A program made the position numbers and the translations under genes. A stretch of DNA of 64,000 nucleotides from Pseudomonadota bacterium. GTDB taxonomy: Bacteria; Pseudomonadota; Gammaproteobacteria; Burkholderiales; Methylophilaceae. The notes under the pieces are model-generated. The model did no database searches. It was given only the letters and a program-made list of their open reading frames with translations, and was not told the origin of the DNA. This document shows, one piece after another, positions 17,456-25,553 of the stretch; the stretch's first letter is position 1; each line of letters starts with the position of its first letter. Location of the stretch: contig JAGVMP010000011.1 in NCBI GenBank assembly GCA_020053735.1, positions 372,001-436,000 of the forward strand. The letters run 5' to 3'.

Positions 17456-18091
17456 ATGGCTTGTACGCAAAAATTATTCGTTCTAAAGTTAATGGTTCTA
17501 CTGAATGTGTTTGGGCCTAGCGTTACTTTGGCTGATATCTACATCGACTTATCCCAAGCTGATGAAATTAGCATTAGCAATAATGAACTGAGCAGAGCCT
17601 TTGCTATAAAAATTGAAGAGCCTGCTGCGCAATTTCAGCCAACGACGACTGTCATTTTTAACGGTGCCAGTAAAATTAATGCTGAAAGTCAAATCAACAA
17701 ATACCAACTGCCGTACCATGATGAAGTGCTGCTTGCTGCAAAAGCAACTGCGCTTAGCCCTGCACTTATTCATGCCATCATCGCAACAGAGTCTAAACAT
17801 AATGCCCGTGCAAGATCTCACAAAGGCGCAGTTGGACTGATGCAATTAATGCCTGCAACAGCGAGCAGATTCAAGGTGAAAAACAAACATGACCCCCAGC
17901 AAAATATTTTGGCAGGTTCGCAATATTTGCGTGAATTACTCATGCAATTTAATGGGGACTTAAAGCTGTCGCTAGCCGCATATAATGCGGGTCCTGGTGC
18001 AGTGATTAAATACCAGCATAAAATTCCGCCGTATAAAGAAACACGTGATTACGTGCCGAAAGTGCTTAAATATTATCGCCAGTATTCTTAA
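17456..18091 (+). CDS. Lytic transglycosylase, SLT domain
   Basis: 211 residues from the ATG at 17456 (a TTG one codon earlier is less likely). A signal peptide (about residues 1-26, ending VTLA) directs it to the periplasm. The SLT/lysozyme-like domain spans about 88-205, with catalytic Glu in IIATESKHN (about residue 112), GLMQLMPATA, NILAGSQYLRELL and LAAYNAGPGAV, the standard family 1 motifs. It cleaves murein glycan strands with anhydromuropeptide formation. The adjacent type II secretion-like operon suggests a role in opening peptidoglycan for an envelope machine, but that link is only inferred from proximity. Confidence 0.92.
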   Translation: MACTQKLFVLKLMVLLNVFGPSVTLADIYIDLSQADEISISNNELSRAFAIKIEEPAAQFQPTTTVIFNGASKINAESQINKYQLPYHDEVLLAAKATALSPALIHAIIATESKHNARARSHKGAVGLMQLMPATASRFKVKNKHDPQQNILAGSQYLRELLMQFNGDLKLSLAAYNAGPGAVIKYQHKIPPYKETRDYVPKVLKYYRQYS

Positions 18092-18172
18092 GTAAGAATT
18101 CATCACACTTTAAAGATTGTTTCCCAGTGTGATTGCTAGCAAGGCTGCTCAACATTTAATATTCTCTTGACA

Positions 18173-18196
18173 ATATTTCTATATTTATGGAAATAT
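18173..18196. promoter_or_regulatory. Probable ArsR operator in the ars promoter
   Basis: Perfect 7-bp inverted repeat ATATTTC / GAAATAT with a 10-nt spacer. It directly follows a TTGACA -35-like hexamer (18167-18172) and ends 6 nt before the arsR ATG, the place expected for ArsR autorepression. The first in-frame upstream start codon lies inside this promoter, supporting the start at 18203. Confidence 0.6.
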
Positions 18197-18202
18197 AGTC
18201 AT

Positions 18203-18526
18203 ATGGACACTAAATCAGCAGTTACTTTACTCTCATCAATTGCACAAGAAGCGCGATTAGATATATTTAGATTGCTCGTTCAAGCAGGTACGAGCGGTCT
18301 ATCAGCAGGGGTTATTGGTGAACGGCTAGGCATACCTAATAGTACGCTGTCATTTCACCTTAAAGAGCTTAGTTATGCTGGCTTAATTCACTCACGACAA
18401 GAAAGTCGCTTTGTTTATTACTCAGCAAATTATGATGCAATGAACACATTACTCGAATACTTAACTCAAAATTGTTGTGCAGGTGAGCAAGTTTGTTGCC
18501 CAGATGTAACCTGTGAAACTGTTTAA
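18203..18526 (+). CDS. arsR: ArsR-family arsenite-responsive repressor
   Basis: 107 residues from the ATG at 18203. Winged helix-turn-helix of the ArsR/SmtB type: SSIAQEARLDIFRLLV, then the recognition helix STLSFHLKELSYAGLI and the wing SRQESRFVYYSA. The usual ELCVC site in the DNA-binding helix is absent. Instead the C-terminus carries C91 C92, C98 C99 and C104, resembling the C-terminal three-cysteine As(III) site of Acidithiobacillus ferrooxidans-type ArsR. It is first of three genes in the arsR-arsI-arsC unit, with arsI 12 nt downstream. Confidence 0.92.
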   Translation: MDTKSAVTLLSSIAQEARLDIFRLLVQAGTSGLSAGVIGERLGIPNSTLSFHLKELSYAGLIHSRQESRFVYYSANYDAMNTLLEYLTQNCCAGEQVCCPDVTCETV

Positions 18527-18538
18527 AAGGAATATAAA

Positions 18539-19003
18539 ATGAAACGTATGCACATGCATGTATCGGTAGATAACCTTGATAAAAGCATTATTTTTTACAA
18601 CTCTCTATTTGGTGAAGTGCCTACAATAGTTAAACCTGACTATGCCAAGTGGATGCTCAATGATCCTTTAGTAAACTTTGCAATTAGCATGCGCGGATCC
18701 AAAGCAGGGCTAGACCATATCGGCATCCAAGTAGAAACTGAAGAAGAGCTTACAGAGATTAAGCAGCGAATTGAAGCGGCTGAAATGAATATGCTTACAG
18801 AAGAAGGTACAACCTGCTGCTATTCAAAATCTGACAAGCATTGGGTACAAGACCCTTCTGGTTTAGCTTGGGAAACTTACAGAACGCTTGATAGTGCGCC
18901 TACCTTCAATGACAGTCCAGAACATAGCACAAGTGCAGCAGCCTGCTGTGCTCCAGCTACTGAGAAGATCCAATTTATTTCTAAAAAAGCCACTTGCTGT
19001 TAA
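18539..19003 (+). CDS. arsI: ArsI/CadI-family dioxygenase (organoarsenical C-As lyase type)
   Basis: 154 residues of vicinal-oxygen-chelate fold (glyoxalase superfamily). Candidate metal ligands are an N-terminal His (H5 or H7), H60 in GLDHIGIQ and E112 in AWETYRT. The vicinal pair C93-C94 in TTCCYSKSDK matches the trivalent-arsenic binding pair of characterised ArsI, which uses Fe(II) and oxygen to split the C-As bond of methylarsenite. Relatives are often annotated CadI. The C-terminal tail has two more Cys pairs (AACCAP and the terminal TCC), which could shuttle metal. A GGAA site precedes the ATG. Confidence 0.88.
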   Translation: MKRMHMHVSVDNLDKSIIFYNSLFGEVPTIVKPDYAKWMLNDPLVNFAISMRGSKAGLDHIGIQVETEEELTEIKQRIEAAEMNMLTEEGTTCCYSKSDKHWVQDPSGLAWETYRTLDSAPTFNDSPEHSTSAAACCAPATEKIQFISKKATCC

Positions 19004-19034
19004 CTGTGTAAATAATTTATTAGGAAAATAATCA

Positions 19035-19535
19035 ATGTCTGAGAAAATTTATAACGTCCTCTTTTTATGCACTGGTAACTCTGCGCGTAGCATTATGGCT
19101 GAAAAATTAATGGATCACTGGGGTAAGGGTAAATTTAAAGCCTACAGTGCAGGTAGCCACCCTAGCGGCAAAGTAAACCCATTTGCAATTCAAACGATGA
19201 AAAATCAAGGTTTATCTACTGAGGGATTGAGAAGTAAGAGCTGGGATGAGTTCTCTGGTGAAGGTGCACCACATTTTGATTTTGTATTTACTGTCTGTGA
19301 TAACGCCGCTGGGGAAGTTTGCCCATATTGGGCTGGTCAACCAATGACAGCACATTGGGGTGTTGAAGATCCTGCTGCGGTTGAAGGCACAGATGAAGAA
19401 AAACTTGCAGCATTCAGAAAAATTTCAAATTACTTACAAAACCGCATTAAACTGTTTGCAGCTCTTCCTATTGAGAAATTTGATAATATTAAAATCAAGC
19501 AAGAGATTGAAGCTATTGGCAAGACTGTAGATTAA
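19035..19535 (+). CDS. arsC: Arsenate reductase, low-molecular-weight phosphatase family
   Basis: 166 residues. The P-loop C12-TGNSAR-S19 (CX5R) identifies the thiol-dependent ArsC related to low-molecular-weight tyrosine phosphatases; the general acid Asp is in WGVEDPA. It reduces arsenate to arsenite in the cytoplasm. Cysteines in VFTVCDNAAGEVCPYW fit the additional redox cysteines of thioredoxin-coupled forms. It is the last gene of the arsRIC unit; no ArsB, Acr3, ArsJ or ArsP efflux gene follows, the next genes being convergent secretion genes. Confidence 0.93.
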   Translation: MSEKIYNVLFLCTGNSARSIMAEKLMDHWGKGKFKAYSAGSHPSGKVNPFAIQTMKNQGLSTEGLRSKSWDEFSGEGAPHFDFVFTVCDNAAGEVCPYWAGQPMTAHWGVEDPAAVEGTDEEKLAAFRKISNYLQNRIKLFAALPIEKFDNIKIKQEIEAIGKTVD

Positions 19536-19607
19536 TTGATGCCTATCTGAGCATAAGGACCTAGCTTAAGATCAATATCATCCAACTAACACATACATAT
19601 CCAGTTC

Positions 19608-20114
19608 TCATTTTGTCTGGGATGATAATCCTGAAGCGTAAACAAATTTCCAATCGCTATATGTTTTCGCCTCGCCAAACGCATCGTAACCTGCATTAAA
19701 GCCCATCTTTTTTATCGGCACATCTTCTGATAGTGTGTGCACCCCCACAATTTGCCCTTGTTGCATCACTAAGCCCCAAGGCATTTTATTATCCATGTTT
19801 ATTAGCATAGGATCAGCATATAGCTTACGAATATGGCGTTTTATAGTAGGGGATCGCTTGTCCAAAATTAAGTCACTTAAACTAGTGGGGAACTGCTTAC
19901 TACTACCAAGGCTATTTTCATAATAGCTGCCAATGGCATTTCTATATGCTTCACCAATAAACAGTAGCTCTTTTTCGCGCTCGCGCTGCGCTTCTTGATG
20001 CCACACAATGCCCACACCCGCCATGCCAATGCCTGCAATGGCAATCACCATTAGCAGCCCCAAATAGGTAAATCCCAAATTGTATTTTTTACCAATCAGC
20101 ATATTTGCTGCCAT
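19608..20114 (-). CDS. Type II secretion/type IV pilus-like minor pseudopilin lacking Glu5
   Basis: About 168 residues from the ATG at 20114; the frame is open to 20165 but that part lies inside the upstream gene. The prepilin cleavage site is NLG followed by FTYLGLLMVIAIAGIGMAG, so the fifth mature residue is Gly and not the usual Glu. The C-terminal domain contains REREKELLFIGEAYRNAIGS and SDLILDKRSPTIKRHIRKLY, a pattern I associate with betaproteobacterial pseudopilin-like proteins. Lack of Glu5 is typical of tip pseudopilins such as GspK. It is the last gene of the secretion operon and overlaps the preceding pseudopilin by about 26 nt. Confidence 0.8.
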   Translation of the reverse strand: MAANMLIGKKYNLGFTYLGLLMVIAIAGIGMAGVGIVWHQEAQREREKELLFIGEAYRNAIGSYYENSLGSSKQFPTSLSDLILDKRSPTIKRHIRKLYADPMLINMDNKMPWGLVMQQGQIVGVHTLSEDVPIKKMGFNAGYDAFGEAKTYSDWKFVYASGLSSQTK

Positions 20115-20523
20115 CTTTTGCAGCACCAGGTGCGCCGCTATGTATATCATACACCTCGCCTTCAAGCGGCGGTTCTGGGCCAGTAATCAACCATGTGTCT
20201 GTGCTGTCCGTGATAGGATCGACCGGTAATTTGCGAATATATTTACGTTCGACTAAGTCTTCTAAACTTTTAGGATATTGCCCTGTGTCTGCATAAAACT
20301 TGTCGATACTTTCACGTATCACACTTAAATCCTGCCGCAAGGTAGCGTCTTTAGCGCGTTCTATACCAGTAAAATATCTAGGCACTGCCAGTGTAAGCAA
20401 AAGCGCCAAAATCGCCAGCACCACCAACAACTCTACCAATGTAAAACCTTGCCTAATAAAACTTATCCTAGTAAGAACTAGTCCAGTAAAGCTTTTATTT
20501 TTACCATTTGGCATAAGGCACAC
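20089..20523 (-). CDS. Type II secretion pseudopilin (GspG-like)
   Basis: 144 residues. Class III signal with a long leader (about 26 residues) and cleavage at IRQG before FTLVELLVVLAILALL, Glu5 present. The mature part has the GspG-like helix (RQDLSVIRESIDKFYADTGQ, then YPKSLEDL) and a C-terminal segment ending DGSKYADW. It overlaps the preceding pseudopilin gene by 23 nt, so translation is probably coupled. The exact start is uncertain: GTG at 20523 or ATG at 20514. The prepilin peptidase must be encoded elsewhere. Confidence 0.85.
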   Translation of the reverse strand: MCLMPNGKNKSFTGLVLTRISFIRQGFTLVELLVVLAILALLLTLAVPRYFTGIERAKDATLRQDLSVIRESIDKFYADTGQYPKSLEDLVERKYIRKLPVDPITDSTDTWLITGPEPPLEGEVYDIHSGAPGAAKDGSKYADW

Positions 20524-20995
20524 CGTTAATCCCCTGCCGCTCGCTCAATGAATATATGTCGTATACATCATCACCCGCCTGTGGGTTTTCGGCATCGCTT
20601 TCATAGCTGCGCACACCCCAATTACGGCTTAAGTCTTCTGTATCTACTTTATCTTTGGGCAGTGTGGGGTCAATAGGAATGCGTCGTAAAAATTTAAGCT
20701 TTTTCTTGTTCACATCTTTTTCGTCCACTGCACCTTCAACAAGTATTTCTAAATTTGGTGGATAGCCAGTTTCATCAATACTTTTTTTAATGCGTCCTTC
20801 ATCGGCGGCTTTTTTATAAGCATCTATCGCCTCGCGCATTTGCCGCAAATTAGCGCGCAGCTCCGTTTCTTTGCTGCGCTGATAAGTCATTTGTAACATG
20901 GGCGTAACTACACTTGCCAAAACTGCCACAATCGCCACAGTCACGACCAATTCGATTAAGGTAAAGCCTTTGTAGTGATGCACTAAATTAATCAT
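20501..20995 (-). CDS. Type II secretion pseudopilin (GspG-like)
   Basis: 164 residues. Short leader MINLVHHYKG followed by FTLIELVVTVAIVAVLASVV, Glu5 present. The mature domain has LRANLRQMREAIDAYKKAAD and a C-terminal YDIYSLSERQG / GVPYAKW segment shared in outline with the next pseudopilin. A charged insert (DEKDVNKKKLKFLRR) distinguishes it from a standard GspG. The two consecutive related genes suggest tandem duplication, giving a multi-component pseudopilus. Confidence 0.85.
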   Translation of the reverse strand: MINLVHHYKGFTLIELVVTVAIVAVLASVVTPMLQMTYQRSKETELRANLRQMREAIDAYKKAADEGRIKKSIDETGYPPNLEILVEGAVDEKDVNKKKLKFLRRIPIDPTLPKDKVDTEDLSRNWGVRSYESDAENPQAGDDVYDIYSLSERQGINGVPYAKW

Positions 20996-21008
20996 AGTAC
21001 TGGCTTAG

Positions 21009-23000
21009 TCATAGCCCAGGCGGTGGATTAGCTGAATCAATTGCAGCTGGCACAGGCACGGTCTCTAAAGACTGCCCTGCAGGCCGCTCTGGTGCTTGCT
21101 CTGTGGGTATCTGTTCTGATATAGGCTCTGATACTGGCTCAGGCTGCTCGGCTTGAAGCTCTTGCGCTTGTTGCTGTCTCAAACGCATTTGCTCTCGCGC
21201 TCTTTCCATCGCATTCATGGGTGGTGTACTGACAGCTGGCAAATTAATTTGTGGTTTGTCACTAATTAAAGTTTCGGTGCCAGACCAATATTCAGAAATT
21301 TCCGCATTTGGCCGATCGATGTTAGAAATAATACGCGGCGTTATCGCCAGTACAATTTCTGTTTTAGTTTTTTGGTCTAGCTGATTTGAAAACAATCGGC
21401 CTAGTAATGGTATATCGCCCAAACCTGGTAATTTACTTGCATTTTTTCGTTCATCATCTGAAATTAGGCCTGCCAGTACTTGTGTTTCGCCATTTTTCAA
21501 GCTGAGTACCGTATTTGCATTTCTAGTGCCTATGGTATATACCTCAGCGCCATTACTGGTTCTTGTCTTGTCTCCAAGCGAGCTCACCTCAAGACCAATC
21601 TTGATATTCACAAAATTATTTAAGGTTATACGAGGCTCTACATCTAGTTTTAATCCAACATCGATGTATTGCACACTTTCTGAAATACCTACATTCGCTG
21701 TGGAGGTGGTGGTAATAATAGGCACTTTATCACCCACTAAAATTTTTGCTTTCTCGTTGTTTTTTACGCGAATTCTAGGATTGGATAATAAATTAACATC
21801 ACCGCTAGTTTTTCTAAAATTCACAGCAGGATTGGGGCTAACACTAATTGTTTCCGAACTGATATTTTTAATTGCATCCAAGGTTAAGCTACCGCTCAAA
21901 CCTGTTCCGATAACTGCGAGTTGATTGGGATAAACAATGCCTAACTCTTGTAACCGACCTCGACTAACTTCTAGCACTTCAATATCTAACATGACTTCTG
22001 GATCTTCTAAATCATTAGCTGCGACCAATTTTTCTGCAATGCGTATCACTTCTGGTGTGTCACGCATCACCAGCATATTCAAGCGATCATCCACAAAAAT
22101 ATCTTTAGTTTTAAGCATAGACTTAAGCAGTGCTGCCACTTGTTTTGCACTAGTATTACTAAAATAAAAGCTACGAATCATTAAATCTTGATAGTCTTTT
22201 AATTTTTGTTGTGTGTTAGAAAATACTAAAACTGTGTTTTCAGACAACACTTTCTTTTGTAAGCCATTGCTAGAAAGCACCATATCAATGGCATCTTCAA
22301 TGCGGGCCTTTTTAATGAAAATGCTAGCTTTAGTGTCAGGTTTAATATCTTTATCTAAAATAAAATTGATGCCTGTCGCACGCGATAGTGCTTCGAACAC
22401 TACTTTAATATTTGCATCTCTAAGCTCAAGCGTAATTGGTTTATCTACTTGTGTTTTAAGCTGTGGTGGCCTGCTAGTTTGTGGTGGCAATTTATCCTTA
22501 AGTACATTTTGCAGGCGAATAGCTTCGGTATTTTGAGGGTTCTCTAAAAGAACTTGATGCAACGGTTCTTTAGCCTCTTCTAGCTTATTACTTTGTATTA
22601 ACTCATTAACGGATTCTAGTTTTTTTGCTTGTGCCAGTTCCCGCTCAATCTTAATTTTGCCATTGAGCGCGGTGGTGCTATCTGGTAAAAATGTGAGTAC
22701 TTTGTTATATAAATTGATTGCTTCTTCATAATTACCTTTAGATTGCGCCTGCTCAGCCTCAACAAGAAAATTGGTTGCCGCCAGCTCTGTCGTCACCAAT
22801 AAATCCTTACGCTTTACTACTGCCTCTGGCTCTTTTGCCAAATTTTTCTGTGCCACTGAAACCTGCGCTTCGCTTATTTTAGTTTTATCAACTGCAGGTT
22901 CCCAAGGGGCGAAAGCACAGCTTAAAAGTTGTGTGGCAAACCATACCAATACTAAAAGGCGCACATAATGATATTGATTATTTTTGTTTACAAACTTCAT
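21009..23000 (-). CDS. gspD: Secretin, type II secretion/type IV pilus-like outer-membrane channel
   Basis: 663 residues. The signal peptide ends in a lipobox, LLSC (Cys about residue 28), so the secretin is probably a lipoprotein and may self-target. A TPR-like region (about 70-165, LVEAEQAQSKGNYEEAINLY) precedes an N0 domain (about 190-260, KPITLELRDANIKVVFEAL) and one further N domain (about 270-345). The C-terminal secretin core contains VPIITTTS, ESVQYIDVGLKLDVEPRI and LPGLGDIPLLGRLFS. Fewer N-domains than GspD of classical type II systems makes it PilQ/MshL-like in layout. The tail after about 600 is Q/P/E-rich low complexity. It follows the PilP-like gene by 12 nt. Confidence 0.9.
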   Translation of the reverse strand: MKFVNKNNQYHYVRLLVLVWFATQLLSCAFAPWEPAVDKTKISEAQVSVAQKNLAKEPEAVVKRKDLLVTTELAATNFLVEAEQAQSKGNYEEAINLYNKVLTFLPDSTTALNGKIKIERELAQAKKLESVNELIQSNKLEEAKEPLHQVLLENPQNTEAIRLQNVLKDKLPPQTSRPPQLKTQVDKPITLELRDANIKVVFEALSRATGINFILDKDIKPDTKASIFIKKARIEDAIDMVLSSNGLQKKVLSENTVLVFSNTQQKLKDYQDLMIRSFYFSNTSAKQVAALLKSMLKTKDIFVDDRLNMLVMRDTPEVIRIAEKLVAANDLEDPEVMLDIEVLEVSRGRLQELGIVYPNQLAVIGTGLSGSLTLDAIKNISSETISVSPNPAVNFRKTSGDVNLLSNPRIRVKNNEKAKILVGDKVPIITTTSTANVGISESVQYIDVGLKLDVEPRITLNNFVNIKIGLEVSSLGDKTRTSNGAEVYTIGTRNANTVLSLKNGETQVLAGLISDDERKNASKLPGLGDIPLLGRLFSNQLDQKTKTEIVLAITPRIISNIDRPNAEISEYWSGTETLISDKPQINLPAVSTPPMNAMERAREQMRLRQQQAQELQAEQPEPVSEPISEQIPTEQAPERPAGQSLETVPVPAAIDSANPPPGL

Positions 23001-23012
23001 CCATACATCCTT

Positions 23013-23606
23013 TTACAAATTCATTTCTGCGTTGATTGGCTCGGTGACAGGCATGATGGCCCTAGTAGCCTTAGAAAGCACTTGCGGTAAATTAAGCGGC
23101 AAAAAGGTAAGGTGTAAGCTATTGATGTCTTCACCATCCAAGCGCCATTGAGAGTCGATATTTTTGCCTTGTGTTACCGAGTAAAGCTTACCGTTGGCCA
23201 GTAAAAATATCTGTGTATTAGCAGGTGTTTCTTCATATTTCCCCAAATAAGTAAAAGGTGCAGAAGGAGCAGTAGGAGGTGGTAAAGAAGCAGGATTCAC
23301 TTTTTTAACTGGCGGCACAACCAACCAAGAATGCACTTTAAATGGGTTTTCTATAGGGTCTTGTAGTGACGACCTTTTAAGTTTTTGCCAAGCAATTACG
23401 CTATGTTGAGAGCGTATATTCTCTTGTTGCTTAGATTGCTTATTATTGCTTTCTACAAGTGCTTTAGATCGATTGTCCGCAAGTACAACTACTTCACCCT
23501 CAGTAGCATCTTCTTGCAATGAGGTCCATAGCGTAAGCGCAGCTGTAATTGTAAGCGCTGCCAACAACCATTTGTTTGGGAACACGGCATTTTCCATTGT
23601 GCGCAT
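23013..23606 (-). CDS. PilP/GspC-like inner-membrane to secretin linker
   Basis: 197 residues with one N-terminal membrane segment (about residues 13-28, WLLAALTITAALTLW), a charged linker, then a small beta domain (about 95-180) with PFTYLGKYEETPANTQIFLL and GKLYSVTQGKNI, which resembles the PilP/GspC homology-region fold that docks on the secretin N0 domain. Position between PilO-like and secretin genes is the main support. Start at the ATG at 23606 with a GAGG site overlapping the end of the PilO-like gene. Confidence 0.7.
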   Translation of the reverse strand: MRTMENAVFPNKWLLAALTITAALTLWTSLQEDATEGEVVVLADNRSKALVESNNKQSKQQENIRSQHSVIAWQKLKRSSLQDPIENPFKVHSWLVVPPVKKVNPASLPPPTAPSAPFTYLGKYEETPANTQIFLLANGKLYSVTQGKNIDSQWRLDGEDINSLHLTFLPLNLPQVLSKATRAIMPVTEPINAEMNL

Positions 23607-23608
23607 TT

Positions 23609-24196
23609 TTACATGACCTCACTTTGCAAATAGAGCACAAACACCAACCTTGCTTCTACATTGGGTGACAAGGAATTATCACGCGTCATTTTTATATCAC
23701 TAAGTGCAAGTGCTGGCTGCAACTGCAGCACTTGCGCAATAAATTGCCTAATTTGTGCGTATTGGCCCGCAACAGGCAATACAATTTCATATTTACTTAA
23801 ATAAAAACCATCGCTAATTTGACTCTGCTTCGCTTTGCTAAATTTGTAATCACCACGGTTTAAAGCTAAATTTTGCTTCGTTGCAGTCTGATCAATTAGC
23901 GCTAACCATTCGTGCAAGCTAGCTGCTCGCGGTAACAATTGCTTAAATGCTGTGATGTCATCAGATATATTATTAACAAGCGGTTGTTTTACGTTTGAGC
24001 TAGTCACTTGCGTTAGCGCGGCGCTGGCTATAGTGTGTTTTACCTCGTTAACCTTCTGCTTTAAAGGTAAGAGTGTGCTTAAATAAAACAAGCAACAACC
24101 AATTAGCAAAGCTAGGCCAAGCCCACCAATTAAGCCAAGCTTAGTACTTAGTCTGGTAAGCTGCCATGCGCCATGCTGTAGAGTTAAATTTACCAT
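23609..24196 (-). CDS. PilO-like inner-membrane assembly protein
   Basis: About 195 residues from the ATG at 24196, whose A is the last base of the TGA of the PilN-like gene (TGATG), so translational coupling is likely; an upstream start at 24214 is less plausible. One membrane helix (about residues 22-45, LGLIGGLGLALLIGCCLFYL), a coiled-coil segment (LKQKVNEVKHTI), then a ferredoxin-like domain (SLHEWLALIDQTATKQNL, YEIVLPVAGQYAQIRQFI) as in PilO/GspM. It forms the periplasmic platform with the PilN-like protein. Confidence 0.78.
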   Translation of the reverse strand: MVNLTLQHGAWQLTRLSTKLGLIGGLGLALLIGCCLFYLSTLLPLKQKVNEVKHTIASAALTQVTSSNVKQPLVNNISDDITAFKQLLPRAASLHEWLALIDQTATKQNLALNRGDYKFSKAKQSQISDGFYLSKYEIVLPVAGQYAQIRQFIAQVLQLQPALALSDIKMTRDNSLSPNVEARLVFVLYLQSEVM

Positions 24197-24738
24197 CAAA
24201 GTACAGCCTGCCATTTTGCCAGCACCGTAAAACGCACTGGTTTAGAAACATTACTTTCATCCACATGATGCTTTTGCATAAACACTTGTGTTAGTACTGG
24301 CTGCTTTTGAAGCTGCGCAACATATTGCAGTGCCACCTGCAAATTTTTCGCTTCGCCCATTATCAACAACTGTTGTTTTTTGGTGTTCGGCTCTAAGCTT
24401 AAAAGGACTACATCTTTATTTTCAGTGTCTTCGATGGCTTCAAACAGCCCATTCCAAGGCGTAGCCAAAACATTCACCATATCCAGCAGCTCTTTTATTT
24501 TTTCTGGCGCAATAGTAACAACCGCTTGTGTCACGCTTGGTTGCATTTGTTTTATTTGATTGAATTGATTAAGCTCTGACTCAAGTTTAGCCATCTCGAT
24601 TTGTTGGTTATGGTGCGCTTGCCAAGTAATAGCAACTGCCAGCAATCCGATGACTAATGCAGCCAACCTAAGCCATGCGAATCTTGATAGCGAAAATAAT
24701 GGCTGTTGAATAAACTCTAAATCTATAGACTGGCTCAT
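24196..24738 (-). CDS. PilN-like inner-membrane assembly protein
   Basis: 180 residues. A short cytoplasmic N-terminus, a membrane helix (about 25-42, RLAALVIGLLAVAITW), a helical stretch and a C-terminal ferredoxin-like domain (WNGLFEAIEDTENKDVVLLS, LLIMGEAKNLQVALQYVAQL). The pattern fits PilN/GspL periplasmic halves. ATGA overlap with the PilM-like gene. It should pair with the PilM-like cytoplasmic protein, replacing the single GspL of classical type II systems. Confidence 0.78.
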   Translation of the reverse strand: MSQSIDLEFIQQPLFSLSRFAWLRLAALVIGLLAVAITWQAHHNQQIEMAKLESELNQFNQIKQMQPSVTQAVVTIAPEKIKELLDMVNVLATPWNGLFEAIEDTENKDVVLLSLEPNTKKQQLLIMGEAKNLQVALQYVAQLQKQPVLTQVFMQKHHVDESNVSKPVRFTVLAKWQAVL

Positions 24739-25553
24739 GCCAGCACCTCCAACATAGCAAAATGAGTATTAGTCATCGTCAGCTTAGCTGTTGGGCCAAT
24801 CCGACTTATATGCCAACCTTCAATTTTATTGATAACAACTTGCTTATGCACTGGTGCATACACTAGAACTTCTTGTCCATTTGCATCATTCAGCATAGCT
24901 TCACGCAGCAATAATTGTTTTATATCTTGTTGCCAATCATTGCCGACTGCACTCATACGTAAGTTTTGGCATCGTCCCTGCTGCAAATTTAAAAGTATTA
25001 ACTTATTAGATTCGATGACTAAAAAATAGCCACTCAACTTACTTAGCCATTTTTTGCAACTGTTATAAGCACCCATTAAATAGGGCTGTACGCTAACCAG
25101 TTGAATTTGATGCTGTTGTGAAACTTGTTGCAGCTTATCTAGAAAACGTTCATCTACTGCAGCAGCGATACTAACTTGACTGAAACCTGTTTCATGCAAC
25201 TTTATCCGCCAGCCATCTATTTCTGAACCATAAATTTCTTTATAAGCCGCAGCGGCATAAGCCTGTTTTTCAGCTGAACTCATAGAAATTTGCTGTGCTG
25301 GCAAAAGCTGATACCTAATAAAATCGCTGTTAAGCACAATGGTCAATTGTGTATTTGGTTTCACTTGCATCGTACTTAGTAAAGCTTCTAGACTGGTGCT
25401 TGCTGAGTGCCAGTTAGGCGCCTCCACGTTTTGTATAGCAGGCACAAATTGTTGTTTAAGCTTTTTTTTGCCAGAACCAGCGGCTAGACTGATGGCTGCC
25501 GCACCTTGCGCACTCAACGCTACTTGCAACTGATCAGGCCACAAAAGTAACAC
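24735..25553 (-). CDS. PilM-like cytoplasmic assembly protein (actin-like fold)
   Basis: 272 residues, no membrane segment. The start is a GTG at 25553 that overlaps the last 20 nt of gspE in another frame. The order of short motifs fits the PilM/GspL cytoplasmic actin-like family, but the sequence is divergent: FIRYQLLPAQQISMSSAEKQ, SIAAAVDERFLDKLQQVSQ, QPYLMGAYNSCKKWL. Assignment rests mainly on size and position before PilN- and PilO-like genes. A nucleotide-binding signature is not obvious, so ATP binding may be lost. Confidence 0.65.
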   Translation of the reverse strand: MLLLWPDQLQVALSAQGAAAISLAAGSGKKKLKQQFVPAIQNVEAPNWHSASTSLEALLSTMQVKPNTQLTIVLNSDFIRYQLLPAQQISMSSAEKQAYAAAAYKEIYGSEIDGWRIKLHETGFSQVSIAAAVDERFLDKLQQVSQQHQIQLVSVQPYLMGAYNSCKKWLSKLSGYFLVIESNKLILLNLQQGRCQNLRMSAVGNDWQQDIKQLLLREAMLNDANGQEVLVYAPVHKQVVINKIEGWHISRIGPTAKLTMTNTHFAMLEVLA

